Below, piece after piece: positions 11,331 to 25,900 of a stretch of DNA of 64,000 bases; position 1 is the first letter of the stretch; each line of letters starts with the position of its first letter. Source of the DNA: Datnioides undecimradiatus (taxonomy: Eukaryota; Chordata; Actinopteri; Lobotiformes; Datnioididae); the NCBI GenBank assembly GCA_008933995.1, contig WARS01000043.1:4268001-4332000 (forward strand), read 5' to 3'. The notes beneath the pieces were generated by a model that worked only from the letters and a program-made list of their open reading frames with translations, searched no databases and had not been told where the DNA came from. The position numbers and the translations under genes were made by a program.

Positions 11331-14300
11331 CTCAGGTGAGATGAAACATTAAAACTGAAAACAGATGAACCCGCTGAAAGGACAGACGGCGGTGAACGCA
11401 GCAGCTTCTGTGACTGGATAATCAATAGATGAGTCATTTAAAGCAAATAATTAAATAATTAACTCAGCACTCTGAAATGAGCAAACCAAAAGACACGTAA
11501 TCTGTCAGCTTTGGCTAAAACTGTGCTGAACTAAAGGGCAAATTATGCATCAGAAGGTAGAATAAGTGCATCTAATGGCATAAATTAAATGATCATTTCT
11601 TTCTAAAACACGTTACACAGTCGTGACTCAATCTGCCAGTGATTTAGTGAATTATATTAGTTTATATGCAGCTGCTTATGACAAGCTCACCTGCAGACTG
11701 CAGCTTTTAGCATCTCAAAGTTGTGCATTGCGCAGGAGCGACATCCCACAGTCACAATCATGATCACAAGCAGAAACCATTTAACCAATCAGAAGAGGCG
11801 AGCAACACAGTCTCTTCAATATGTGCACAAATACAATCATTCCACACATGGTGACACTTGACACAGGTGATGTGACGATTCTTTCCATCAACCCTCCAAT
11901 TACCTGTGCAGAGTAGATCTGGAATCAGCTGACCACCATCATGAACATTGACTTTTGAGACCAAAAGACTCAAAAACAGGGATGAAAGTCCAGTGTTTGA
12001 CCCATGCATGTGTTCATAGGTAAGATTAGCATATCAACAACATGCAGACTATGACTTCTCTGTATGCGTTGCATGCAATCGTGCAATTTGAATGTCAGTA
12101 GTTGTGTTGTTTGCACACAAATCAAAGAGACTGGGCTGATTTTAGAGATAAACAGGACTCACAGGGTCGAGTTTCACCACTTCCCTCTTTGCCAAAAGCT
12201 ATAATGTAAATTCTAAACAACTGGATTTTGCTGCTGCTGAATAAAATCATCTCCGGCGATACAGATGCAGCCTTTCCTTCAAGCCTGCCGCCCGCACTGA
12301 GAGGCTTCTGTAGCACGCGCTCGCACAAACACTGAGGGGAGAGCTCCTTCAAGCAAGCCGAGGCAAGCATCCAATCTCATCACAGGGGAAGTGACACATA
12401 TTTGTAAAAGGGGTTTTATGTATTTTCTCCTCGGCTTCGACGAGAAAGTGGCACTAAATAAGGAGGTTTCCATGGAGACGGGTATCATCATATCTCCGAA
12501 ACATTATCAGTATTTATAGCCTGTATGTTACTTCCTTCAGAGGATTTGCAGTCGTGTCGTGCATCTTTGCTTCCGTGCGCTGTAGAAGATTCATCTCAGA
12601 ACGGGCTGTGTGCAAAATAAGAATAAGCAATATCTAAAGTAACTACGATAAAGCACAATATATAAAGTAATGTAGATATGTAGCAAAGAGAAGAGACACC
12701 GTTTGCTTTGTCCTCAGTGAAACTTTATTTTTTTAAAATGACCTTATTTCATCTTGGAAGATTAAGTGAATGTCTGAATATTTTTAATAAAAAACTCATT
12801 TCTGCTGCATTTTTAGGTTAGAAGACAAAAACACCAACAGGCTGGTTGGTATAACTGTCGGTTTGATGTTTGCTCTCAGCTCAAGTTCGAGGTTAAAGAC
12901 CAAATGCACACGTGCAAACATCTGTTGCACTGCTCTCATGCATGTTTTCATCTTGTTTATTTGCGCCTTTTGCCCTTGTTTATCTTGCACCTTCCTTTCT
13001 TTCAGTCGTGATCTTTTTATGCAATGTCATCGCTCGTTTTCTTGTGTCTCTGTGATCGTCTTGATGGTGGGGCCCATATCCGGCTCTGGTTGCATTCAAA
13101 CGCTCCTTTTCTGTTTTTCCAAATAGCCGCAGGAAACACTCAGGGCCACAATTGACAATTTGCACAACACTGAGATGTGTACATGCGCTAAACCCCACAC
13201 ATTTAGTCCTCAGCGCGGGTCAACAAAAGCTAAGGGTTATTATTATGCAAATACTAATTCACCCTGCCTGTCTGAGGTACGAGCCGCAGTGGCTGCTCTC
13301 CCAGCACTCCGGCTAATGTAATATTGCACAGACGTCTGCAGGCATCGTGGTTATATCTGAGCTCCCTAAAAGCCTCCAATGGACTCAATTATGCTTTCAT
13401 CAGAATGAGTGAATCAGAATGTATTTCCCTTATCTCCATTTGCCCCAAGCTCCTCTCTCCCCCCCAAAGGAACAGACATTAAAGTCTCCAAATGCAGCTC
13501 CCAAAGAGATTAGATCCATACAGGCCGGCTGCAGTAACACGGCCAGAGATGGGAAATTAATACCAGCCGCCAGCGAAATGATGCAACAAGAAAAGCTAAC
13601 AGCGGCTGGTTCTTGCTTCATACAAATGATTATATGTTTAGCTCCGTATTAAATGTTGCACATCAGCGTCATGATTTTCTTCCCATGCATGTGCATTTTC
13701 TCCAGTAAATACACGTCTTCCACTCGTGCATCTAAACGAGTTGTTCCAGGAAAGATGAAAACCGTGAAACCAGATGATGAAGCGGAATATTTTAACTCTC
13801 GCGCTCTCCCAGCCGGTCTTCGCAGTTAGAAAGGTTTCGCCGAACGCTGCTGTCATCAGGCGCGCCGGATTCCCTTCATGAGTGGAACTTGACTTGAATG
13901 TGAAGACGCAGAGGCCGTCGCCGTTTCCTTTGAAGTCCCTCTGAACTCGCGTTTAAACTTTCATGACGCCTTTTGCGGATCTGATCCGCCGGTCCGCGCT
14001 GTCCAAAGATTACCACATGGGAAAGTCACACTGCGTTAGCCAGGTGTCAGGCGATCACTGCGTGTCTTACATGTGGGTAGTGCTGTGCTAATTTACAGCC
14101 TGCAGCACAGGCGATCTGTGTTTAACCAAGCTAATCCCCCGGTTCATGGAAATACATTTTTCTATCATTTGCATGTTTAAGTTGTATTAAGGCGTGCAGT
14201 TGTGCATAATTAAGGCCGTTATGAGCGCTTTGAGTGACAGGTGGGTGCTGTCACATGGTGCTAGCTGCTTGCTAGCATGGGGCTGGCTGTCTGCTCGCAC

Positions 14301-17300
14301 CATGTGACATCTCTGCTGTGTTTGTGGTACACTTTGGAGAATCTCTCATGCAAAAGTCATCTTAATAGGCTAATTAGATTATCAGTGATTAGACACCATT
14401 AGGGCATCATGAATTAAAACTGTTTGAGCACATTAACCGATTCTGATTATGTGTAGGTCTCCTCACGGATCATCTTTCTATTTCAACCAACCTTTTTCAA
14501 CCGAGCAGGTTATTCTGGAGAGGAGATGTGGAATATATTTCCAAAAAGCTTATTGGAGCAAAGAGAAAGCTGTCACGGCAGGATGTACCGCGGTTGGACT
14601 GGAGACGCTGCAGCGCCCGAGGTCTGACACTGCGCCATGAATGAAACAAGGAACAGGGAAGGATCGGAGTGTGGTGATTGTTCCAGGCAAAGCAGTGCTA
14701 TGTTTGCACATGAGCGACCTCTCCATCAGTCCCCCAGCCCCATGTGGTGCCAGTCACAGTCAGATGAGCACCTACCATATTACCTCGCGCACAAAGATGA
14801 GAAAATCCATTAAAAAGCACATGTCATGGGAAATGACAGAGGCTGCAGAGAGAGAAAACCAGTGGTCTCTCGCTCTCCCTCCCTCTCTCTCTAATGCAGT
14901 ATTTCCTTGCAGGCTGCGCGGTTTGCATAGCGTGCGAGATGAAAAGCAAGTAGCTGTGTGTGTACGGATGGTCATGTCTTTGTCCGGTGCCCCCGCCACC
15001 CGCCTCGATTCTTTGTGCCGAGCAGAGCTGAGGGATATCACACCGGCACAATAAATCACAACAATAAAGTGTCATTACTCTACTTTCTTACTGTCGTTTG
15101 GAAATTGCGCCTCGGCTGCGCTGCAGTCTATCATGAATTTCTAAGAATCGGCTCCTGTTGGTTTGATATCTCTAAGAAGATTCATGCCAAAATGTTTTTC
15201 TGACCAAAGCATCCCAGTATCTAGATTTTACTGGATGCAAACATTTAGGTTTCTAAGTTTCTTTGGGCATTTTAGAAATTGGATATTGTTAATTTCGCTA
15301 ATTGTGGAGGATACTCTCTTCAATGCTAAAGCTTCCTCTCAGGTAGAAATAGATGGCACATTCATGTTCACCAGTGTCACCATTATGTGATGCTTTGCAT
15401 GAAACCAATGAGAAAAGAGGTTTTAACCTTTTCTTATTTTGCTTTTTGAGGCATTTTCAAGATATTTTCTGACCAATTTTAAGACAAATCATCTTAGTTT
15501 TATTCAAAAACCATGCCGAAGCAGGTTTTCTGCAGGAATACGGTTATCAGGTTGTAAGTAACAGGTAAGTATTGGTTTCTATGTAAAATCAGAAATATGG
15601 ACTGTGCGCAGAGAAGAGCTTGACTCATTTTGAATGAAAAGAAATCTACAATAACATAATTAAGCCGATCAAGACTTCACATATTTTAAATGAAGGTTAT
15701 TTAAAGCCTAACATCCGGAGGTGAAGCCTAAACACTGCAGACACACTGGTTCAGTAGTAATGTTTAATACGCCCAGCTCAGCTCTCACGTCCTGCAGTCT
15801 TTGTGTGATGAATCTGGCACAGCCGCCTCTCTCTGGCTCCGGCCAGCTGTTTATCCTGATAGCTGCAGCTTCATACTGGGCCCTCCTCCCAGCCGTCACT
15901 GCAGCGGCTACGCTCACGTGCATCACGCGGGCCGACAGTGAGTGAGTTGCTAACTTCTCCTACCCCAGAGTTTCTGAAAAGTGCGTGCACATGAACGTTA
16001 GCTAGTTCCTAGCTTTTGCCCCGAGTTGCAGACATTATGTTAATGTGAGGATTGTAACTCAGTGACGAGCTCTTCACACATTCGTCAAAGCTCTTAAAGC
16101 CCAAAATCAAGCAGAACGAGCGTCTCACCGACCTTTTCCCGCCCACGTCTCCTGCTTTCCCAGTATTAATCGTGCCTCTGCGTTATGGTGGGCGCACATT
16201 GAAGGCTTTACCTGGCCCCGTTTACTCGCCCCATCTCTGGTCCAGGGGGGTGTATCTGCAGAGCCCTCCTGGCAGACATCAGCCAGCACATCTGAAGCCA
16301 GCACTGTATTTAGGCTGCCTCCTACATGCGTGTTAAATAAATGCATGCTTCCTGCCACACTGCTGTCTCCGGCGTCTCCCCCTGATCTACATTTTTGAGG
16401 ATTACGCGCGCATGAAGCTATTTTTATGCAGTCATTTAATTTTTAATGGCGGCGCTGGTGCCCATGCCGGAGGCGGTGTGATCGTATAGCGCGGAGGAAA
16501 GTAAATGTGATGCGGTTTAGTCGTCTAACCATACATTTGCTGCCCTGTGCAGATGTGTAGTTGAAAAACACTGGAGAAGAACATTTGCAGAGACGTTGCA
16601 TCTGATACGGTGTCGATCAATAAAATCAATATACAAACTTTATCCGTGCATCATTTAGTGTTTTGGTCTGACGACAGCCGTGTTTGTCTTCAGGCTGCCC
16701 TCCACAGATACAACCAATCAATCTGCTTATGGATCTATTACATGAAGTGACACTGTAAGAGTGTTTTTCACAGGACTAAATAGCTTCAGTTGCTTTCTGC
16801 GGGCCTAATCTGCATGCACACATTGGAGAGATGGATTTCTAATTATCTGTGTGTGTGTGTAGGTCAGTATGACATCACAACAGTTGTTACAGATGTTACA
16901 GATCAATGTTTTTCATGAAAGCCGGCACATTTGCTGAAACTCGTCTTCTAACGAGTCTAAGCAGATGCTGCATCTTAATGAGCACACAATGAGAAAACGA
17001 ATGCGGTGCAGGCACGAAGGATCCGTCCAACCGAGAGAGTCACAAAAACCAGAAAAGTGATGTCGATATACACAAATTTATGGGTTTTGCTAAAGCTTTA
17101 AAACCAGATCTTCCGTTCATATCCTGGTTTGCTCCAACATCCAGTCTGTTGCATGCAGAAAACTGGCATCCCTGTAATGTCAGCAGGCAGCCAACTCAAG
17201 TCGCTCGCTGCGCGCTGTCAGTTCCAGGATTCAGAGCGTCTTGAGTCGAGCGTCGGAGGCACCCTGAACTCTCGGCGCCACGGGCAAGTCCAACACTCCT

Positions 17301-19695
17301 CAGACACGATGACACTCCATCACTGACGCGGGGCTGTGTGACGACGCGCGGGCTTGACTTTTACCTGTTGATTCCAAACCGTTTTGCATTTCGGACCCTC
17401 TCACCGCGATCACATCATCTCAGGATTGCACGAAAACCTCTTCTGTGCAAACCGCCTGATTCCAATGCGTCCGTTGTAAATGCGTGCACCGATCAGCAGC
17501 TTCTTCTTCTGCCATTTACATTTTAAACTCTGCAGTGTGTGAGTGGCGCAGGGAACGGGCTTTCCCACTGAGCAATTTAACATTTGAATGTATTAAATAA
17601 AAAACTGGGCTGTAAATAACTTAAACAAGCTGTTGCTCTGCAGGAGCCAAAGCATAGACGGAGTATTACAGTCACCTGCAGGGCGCCGTGGCGAGCGTGT
17701 AATGAGTCAGCAGGTAGTTATCAGGTGCTTTGCTAATAGACGAATATCGTTAACTAATGACAGCGTTTCCATATACGCACATGCACGTCACATTTAAAGA
17801 GCTTTGCAACACACATGTAACATATATAACAACATGTATCTGTGAAATTATATATATTTTTCATAGCAAAGTGTATTTTCTTTATATTTTAAGCTAATGC
17901 AAACAGTGTATGCAGATTTCCCTGCAGTATTGATTATATAAGTTCAGTATTTACCATAATGTGACTGTGGCAAAAACAGAATTTATGTCATTTTAATGAA
18001 ATAAACAGACTGTGTATAGGCTACTATAAATTGCACACATTCTGGGAGGTAGTGCATGCATTATAATATTAAAGCATGTTGTAATATAACACATTTTGAG
18101 TTACTAGACAGTTTAACCTAATGCAATCCAATGCAACTTGAGTGCAACAACCTCTGTGAGGCTGTTAATGTGTCACACACTGGAGACTCTGTCACAGAGG
18201 TGTTGACTCAGCTCTGTGGCTCTGGTTAAGGCTGCAGCATTGTTAAACCTTATTCAGTTTGAGTTAAATACGCAAATGTTTAAATCTAAAGTTTAAAAAC
18301 ACCACATATACTGCTAACGCTGTTATTTTAGCATATACGTTTGACAGGTTGCATGCAAGCATCGTGTTTTCCTCTTGGTTTTTTTGCACTAGATGTTTTT
18401 CTTTGTGAAAACAGTTTTACTCTCGCTGTTCGGATCAGCATTTCAGGAGTAATCTCTCTCAGTGGGTGGCTGCAGACTCCAGTTTTTGCAGGCAGATGTT
18501 GGGGTTTTTTTGTTGTTTTTTTCCTGTGAGCACAAACAAAAACATTCGCAGCAACGTGAAGAGTGAGCTGCAAGATGCCAGAGGGGCTCGAGCCGAAGCA
18601 GAGCTCGGCCACCGTCCGGCCGTCACTGCGCACGTCAACGCAAACATGGGCTGCGTGTGGGGAAGAAGAAGTCTGCAGACCTCGGAGTTAAAGGGGCAAA
18701 CTGAGCGGGAAACTCAGATGAGGGGCATACGAGGTCGTTCCCGCGGCTCATTCATCACTGTAGGTTTCTGAAATGTTGAGACAGGAACAATAAAGAAAAG
18801 TCAAACGCCGCCTCGTTCCACTTGGTTTAGGGAGGTGGTGGGTGGGTAACTTCTCCACATCCCACTGCAGCTTCCTCTTCCAAGTTTTGTACCTAAAACA
18901 AATCACATCATATTGTGAAAAGGAGCAAATGTTATTAATTTGCTGTAAGGACACACAGTAAAATGGATAAATAAGATTTAATGAGTATAATTAGAGATAA
19001 AACAGCACCATCGTATTCAAGCAAAAGCCGCCATCTCCAGCACAGTTCTGTCCTCCTGACGATGCCGGTACGGAGCCGGACATCCTGGAGTCCTGTAATA
19101 AGGCAAAACGAGATGAGATTAAATGCTTCACAGTGATTACAGCGCCGTCGCTATGGCGATAACAGGAAGACTCCTGGAATCCAAATGAACAATTAGATTA
19201 CACTTCATTACATCGCTGCGCATTGGATTATGTTGCAGGAGAGCCGATTTGTTTGGCTGTGCAAACCTTTAGAGATGCATGAATGTTACTGTAGACAGAC
19301 GTTTAAATGTCTTTCGCCTTCCTCGTTAATCCTTCTTCATTAACTGCGTCTCGTCTCAGGACGCGTTTCAGAGTCAGAGTCAGTCTCCCTTTGAGCGCCG
19401 GTCCTCAGTAAATAGCACGAACACTCTGGAGACCTGACGATTGAAAGCCTCCCTTCGGCCTTTGCTTGTTCAGCTTTTAGGAAAGTTTGACTAAGAGGTT
19501 GTATTTACAGCGGAGGCCTGCGGAGCGGCCATGTTGGCGAGCGGCGGTTTGTCAGCCAGGAGCTTCGGTGTGTCTTCAGAGCATCTGCGTCGGATGCTCT
19601 GTAAAACCTCCTGCGTCACAGCTTCTCTGCACGACCCGCGGTGAACTGCATTCAAATCTGCTTATTGGCTGCTTTAATTGCAGTTTAACGGTCAA

Positions 19696-19698
<3 letters not shown>
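11331..19698. other. Gene-free stretch
   Basis: No convincing exon or RNA gene on either strand. The notable structure is a 12-base inverted repeat at 14250-14308. A repeat-free block at 13360-13640 with balanced base composition could be conserved non-coding DNA. Several ORFs of 60-137 codons (for example 14641-15054 on +) show no domain and no splice context. Confidence 0.5.
14250..14308. repeat. Inverted repeat with E-box arms
   Basis: GTCACATGGTGC (14250-14261) and its exact reverse complement GCACCATGTGAC (14297-14308) flank a 35-base spacer holding a GCTAGC...GCTAGC pair. Each arm carries CACATG/CATGTG, an E-box of the kind bound by USF/MITF-type bHLH factors. Function is inference only. 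Confidence 0.55.

Positions 19699-19726
<28 letters not shown>
19699..19726. repeat. (AC)14 microsatellite
   Basis: Fourteen uninterrupted AC units. Confidence 0.95.
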
Positions 19727-19871
19727 GGTACTTGTTCAGTTTGCAGACAAAAGCAAACAAGTAAAAATTAATTTTAGAAACAATCCACGACCCTGAGTCT
19801 TCTTTCTCAGCGTGCAAACTCCCGTCAAAGTTCAGTGTGATGCTGGTGGAACAGCTGCACAGGTATCAGAC

Positions 19872-19904
19872 TATTTATTTATTTATTTATTTATTTATTT
19901 ATTT
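19872..19904. repeat. (TATT)n microsatellite
   Basis: About eight tandem TATT units, uninterrupted, 145 bases after the AC run. Confidence 0.95.
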
Positions 19905-22900
19905 GTGCGAGGACTTCATCGTGTTGAACATGTTGAAGAACCAAAGCTCACACAAGTCAGAGCCGAAATGAAGACATCTCGCACCAGGCAGTGATTTACA
20001 ATAACACGGCGCAGATAATTAAATGACACTAATAATTAGATTTGAACAATAAACTCGACAGTCCATTAAAACCAAAGTTTCACTCCTCCCCTCAGCCTCC
20101 GTTTCATCCTTTAGCCCACACACGGTGCAATAAAGAAACACTTACTACCATTTGCATTTTAATCATGTTTTATTCCTCATCAGTTCGACGACTGATTGGA
20201 TCCGTAACGACAGACAGAGTGTATTCTTTGTCTGCAGGACGTGGCGACAGAACATTTCGCTGGCAGTACATCCTCTGATTTGCATTCTAATTAGTGCTCT
20301 AACAAAACGCTGATAGTCTCAAAACTGTCGTTGCCAGGTCCGCCCGCCCGCGCGCTCAGTTCACTCTTAATGGCGAAACACATTTCGGGAAGCAAACTTT
20401 CACGTCCTGGCATTCATGAAATCTGGTTTTTTTTTGTAACTTCCGTGATGTTAAGTGCGTCTTTTCCACCATACGTTGGCAAATAACAATGCCGGATTCT
20501 TTTTCTAAATCAGGTCACATTTAAAATGCATTTCATCAGATATTAAACAAAGTCTGCAGGGAAAAGAGAAACGACGTCGAAGCTCGGCGCACCCCGCTGG
20601 GAAAACACATCGGACTTCTTACAAAGAGCTGTCCGTCCATTAAAAACAATACATCCATGTGAAATCAAGATGATCAAATCACGTGAATCTATGTGCAAAG
20701 TATTAAACTACAGGTAACTATGGCAACAGTACTTTGCACGCATTGCATCACACTGAACCCGTTAAATCTGCACAATCCTTGTTTGCGACCAGACTGGAGA
20801 CATGAGGAGATGAGTGAGCGCTTTGCTGCCTTTTGTATGCTGTGTAGATGCTTCTTCACTGCAAAAGCTGTTGGCTGCGGTAGTGCGGTGCGTTGTCCTG
20901 CCAGAGGCCTCCAGCTCCAGCCAGCTGCCGTCTTATTCAGGTTTACTTGTCCTCGAATTAGGGGGAATCACATAGACATGGCCTCATTTCAAGAAACAGG
21001 ACGTTCGGCTTCAGCCGCGCCGATTTGGTTTTGACTCCGATGCGTTTGGTTACGACGCAGCGCAACAACGGACTGAAACAGAGTGAAGCGATTAGGGTTT
21101 GAGCGCATTATCCTCGTTCCTTCCTTTGATGCCTGTTTGCGGGGCTGCATTTCACCCCCATTGCCTCATACTTGCAAGCTAAGCAGTGAGAGTCAAAGGC
21201 ACTGCTGCGGCTCAGCAGGTCCGCAGCTCCTCCTCCCCACGTGTCAGCGTGTCCTCGCGCAAGACCCTGAACTTCAAGTTGCTCCGTGCTGCACAGGTGT
21301 GTGAGGCCGTTTGTTTCCTGACAAACATTTGCAAGAAACTGAATTTTTGCTTTTTTTTTTGTTGAAATTAATCAAATTTTAAAGCAGATTTCAGTCCAAA
21401 CATCCCACCATCCAGCCGCTCGCTTCCCCCCACAGTAGAGTCAACAAGCGATGGATCTCAGCAGCTGATGTCTGGAAACGCAGAGACGCTTTAAAGTCTT
21501 CTCCACTTTCCTCGCGAACAGAGACGCGCTTCGGGTTTCACGTCTCACTGCAGAATAAATCATCCAATCATCCCCGGGACAGGTTGGCGTTAAGGACACA
21601 GAGAGCCGTCTGCATTCTGATCACAATCTAAAACGATACGAAAGCGGCCCCGTCTTTTACAGCCCGGGTGTCGTGAAATCTGAGGGTAGTTCATTGGAAA
21701 AGTGAGAAATCGTCCGGTCCTTCTCTGTAATTGGAGTTGCTGAGAAACTGTAACTGCAGGGAGGACTAATGACCTGCTTCCCGGAAGTTCAGTTGGGATT
21801 TCTTAACAATGGGAAATAAATCTTTTCACTCAGGTTTGGAGAATTAACGGGAAAACTATTGGCAGGATAACAATAAGGTCGGCGCAGCATTTGACACGAG
21901 CAACAATATGCGATTAGGGACAACGCAGCATAATCTGTAATGAATGGCCCCCGCTTGTTTCCCGGCGCCATCGTTGTCACATTTCTTCACATTTATAGAC
22001 CCGTAAATCCCCCGGCTGCCGCTCAGAGACGCCATTTCCTCCCGTCGCGGCGAGTCGATGCATTGACCAGCCATTCATCATAATCCCTAATGTGGTAAAG
22101 ACTGAGATAAACTCGAGGCGTTTGTCTTTCTGCAGCCTCTGCAGGCGGTTGGGGGTCGAAACAGACGCTGACTTTGGGTTTCAACTGCGGTTAAAGGTCT
22201 GAGGAGTCTCGAAAGTCTTACAGGACCCGTCCGTGCACCCTGACCTCCTCCATGCATCGACTGTTCTCGTTCTTTATATCGATTATAAGACATTTTTGTG
22301 TCTGCTCTGCACAAGTTAAGGACTGGAGGAGACCTGCACATAGATCTGGACTTTGGTGAGTGAACTTTACGCTACTCAAAAGGTCTAAAGTCTTGTTCTC
22401 ATGTGCAAACTGAGGTAAAGACATGGTGCTGAGTCCACGGCGTGCTGTGGGTTAGCTTGCTTGAGACTAATGCAGTTAACGTGCAGCAAAAACTAAATGC
22501 TGACTGAAAAAAGGTCAAAGCTGCAGAGGTGCAGGCGATGAGTCCTTGTGGTTTCGTCAGATCAACGTCACATTACGCATCATTGTGTTAACAGTAATAT
22601 GCTGCTTGGTGGAGCTTTGGAGTGCTCTCCTCTCGGCCCGGAGCCCCTGTGAAGTTGCCTCTGTGTGTCCCAGGGCCCCTGACGGCAGAACCGCTGCTCC
22701 AAGCGCTTTGCCGGCTGCACTGCGCCATTCGTCTTCACAAAAAAACAAAAAAGAGAGAGAAACACTATCCCGAGACACAGCGGGGGAGCAGTGCTACGCC
22801 CGTCAGAGGGAATACTTAAAAGCTTTGCTCAGACAGAAAGGCATTGTGGGGGTTTTGAAGCGGCAGTTCTGCAGAATTGAGCCGAAACTTGGAGGCAGCG

Positions 22901-25900
22901 ATGGCGACATCTGCAATGCGTCTACATCAGTGGAAGCCGGTTGTTTGTGTTCGTGTGTCTTCCTCCTGTGTGATTCGCAGGCGTTAACACAACACGGCCT
23001 CATTTTTACCAAAACACCTTTATACGATTCATCACATTCAACGCACACCTTCTCCCTTCCTTAATCTGCCGCCTGTGACACACACGGAGCGTGCTCTTGG
23101 CGGCTGAGCGCGCTGTGCGGGTGTTTACTGCGTGTGTGCACGTGTGATCTGCATTGCAACGTTCCCCATGTTCACTCAGAGCGGAGATGGGGATTTAAAA
23201 GATCTCTGCGTGGGAGTTTGGAGCTCCCTGCAGTGTTTAGGTTGCGTGAGGAACAAAAGGTGGTGCGCGGCGTTCGTGTCTACCATGGTTCCCCGGCATC
23301 GGGCGTTAATATTTTGGGAAAATGGGGCAATGAAGGGCGGCTCTGAAGAGAAATTAGGTAGGGTATACGTTCCTCAGCCGCCTGAGGGTGGGAGGAGGCA
23401 GAAGAGAGAGAATGTGTGTGACTGTATATCTGATCAGACACTCTGCAGACTGCCCCGAACAAGGGCTAAAAGAGCTAGCTGGGAGAGCTCGTGGAGGTTC
23501 GACTGGGCGTCCGTTCTGCAAAGATCTCAGTAAAGCGGAGCCGTCTGATGAGGGAGGTTTGTTTTCACACGTCTCACGCTGTTATCTGACAGGTTGACCC
23601 AAAAAACTAAAAAGAATTGGAAAAAAAAAGATATTTTATTGAGACAGTCAGACTGTAACCTGTGTTTTTACTTGAGTTTACAGGCAAACTCAGTCGTGTT
23701 TACAACATCTGACAGTGGTGAGACATTAAAACTGCATCACAGCCTCCATCAGCTGTAAGAAAAGGACTAGGAAGAGCCCGTGAGTGGACGGCGAGCTGAC
23801 AAACCTGGTCTTTGGTCTGACTGAAGTAACAGATGTCTGCAGTCTGCTGCAATCCCCCAAAGTGAAAATATACTGATATCAGTGATGTAATATCCATACC
23901 GGCTCCTGACGAGGACCTTGTTGCATCAATGCAACATTTCCAAGAGCTTGCTAGTCTTTATGCTAGCTTATGTTAGCCTATGCAAACAAAACATTAGACA
24001 TTAAAGCTCTGACATATGTTTGCATTGCACACACAAACTCCTCAAGCCCAAACGGTCCTGACAGAATCAAACATCCACCGCAGAGCTGCGTAACTTCTGT
24101 GTTCGGCCCGGTCCCGAGGGAGTTGATGAGGGATGTGCCTTTATAAAAATGGATGCGGTTGTGCGAGTGCGCGTGCTGCTCGCCGCTCCGTGCAGACATG
24201 GTCCAAACAGCCCTGATGAAGTATCGATCTTCGGCTTGGTCTGGGTAATGAAGATAACTTTCAGCATTGACAGAATACATAAACCGATCCTTCGCAAACC
24301 AAACTGCTGCTGCAGCTGCCGTCGTCTCTGAGCTCGTCTCCTTCAGGATTCTTACGGCGCCTGGTAAATATAAATGTAGATGTAAGCCGAGCAAATTGCC
24401 CGCCGTGAGATCGCAGAAGCAGTGAGCAGAGACAAATCAATTTGGACCACACGGCGCTTTAAAAACACAAATATACTGAAAAACAAGCGTGAATATTGTT
24501 TTTTTTATTTGGAGAAACTGCTTCAACGTGGTACCTGTGTGTCTTAATTTCAAACTGCTGGTGCTCTGTTCTCTGGTTTAATTGGCTGTATCTCTCTTTG
24601 ATTGTCCTGCTAATGCTGCATTCAAGCCACGTTGGCAGACCTGTTGCTGTCACTGCAAACTCCCAGGTTGAAGCAGCAGTGATTCAGTTTCAGATGAGCT
24701 TTATGGCCTTACTGAGCCTGCGGTGTCCCCTTTAAACAGTTTTTGTGACACTTCTGCAAATGTTTCTGACGAGTTGCTCTCAGATGTTCCCCAGATGAGG
24801 ATTTACCCTGTGCACTTTGCTGCAGAGCGCTGCACGAGGTAAAAAGAAGGTTGCAGATCCCTGAATTTCTCTTTCTTGTGATTTGAGTTCATCGTTGTCG
24901 CCTTGCATCTGTTTTTATTCCTATCTAGCGTTTTATAATGAGCGCAGACTGAGGCAAGGCAGCTGGCTATGGATATAGATAAGATAAGTATGTGTACTGC
25001 TTGGAAGTGATCACAAAAGCAAAGAAGCAACAGTGTTTCTACAAAATACAGAAATACTGTCTAATCTGAAAGATCCAGTTTAAGTCCTCCCTTGAGAACA
25101 GCCAGCTCCTGTAAAACGGTCTTTATTGTGTTTCTGTTGGCGGATTCTGTGATTTTGAAGCTGGATGTTAATTTATATTCGTTAATTACCAAACATGCAT
25201 GCTTTTTATGTATATCTGCCCCCTTTTACGTCACACTGCACCTCCGTAAGCTTCCACAGTTCAGTGGTTTGCGGTTGATAAGCGATTTGGAAGATAACTT
25301 TATCCTTTTCCCTCCTCTGAGACGAGCACACGAGATAAGATGCTGAAGAAAAGTTGTGCTTCTGTCTGAAGCCTCGGGATATAAGCAGGACAGATAGGAA
25401 ACTGCACCGCGAGGGGCACAACCGCCACCGTGTACCCTCTGAAATGCTTAAAACGCCCCTGCACGGTGGCAAGAAGCTCTCTGTGCGTACCCCTTGAGCA
25501 TGCTTTTATCACGCTCGGTGTTTAGTGCACTACAGGACTGATGTGAGGACAACAAACAGTGAGTGATTACAGAGAGCGAGCATGTTGCAGAGGTCTCCAC
25601 AGAGTGCCTGAGATGTTTCTGCATGTTTATAAGTTCGTATGCGGGCGAAGGCGCAGGTTTGTATTCGTACGGATGGATATCTGAGCATGCATGTGAATGA
25701 CAGATAAGGAAGCCATAACTCTGATAACATAGGAACCAGACCTGAAACCCATCTGTTAGACAGTGACGTTCAAGGCCGAACTCCTGGAAAGGTGCATTCA
25801 TTCGTTAAAAGGTGTTTGAACCTTCTCTGAAACATTTGCATGAGTGCGGGCCGTGCAACGAAACACAGTGTGACAAAGTGACAAGGACAGAAAGCAAATT

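Noticed and set aside
22546-23533. Two plus-strand ORFs of 172 and 133 codons
   Set aside because: Low stop density in GC-rich DNA; translations are unstructured and no promoter or splice context supports them.
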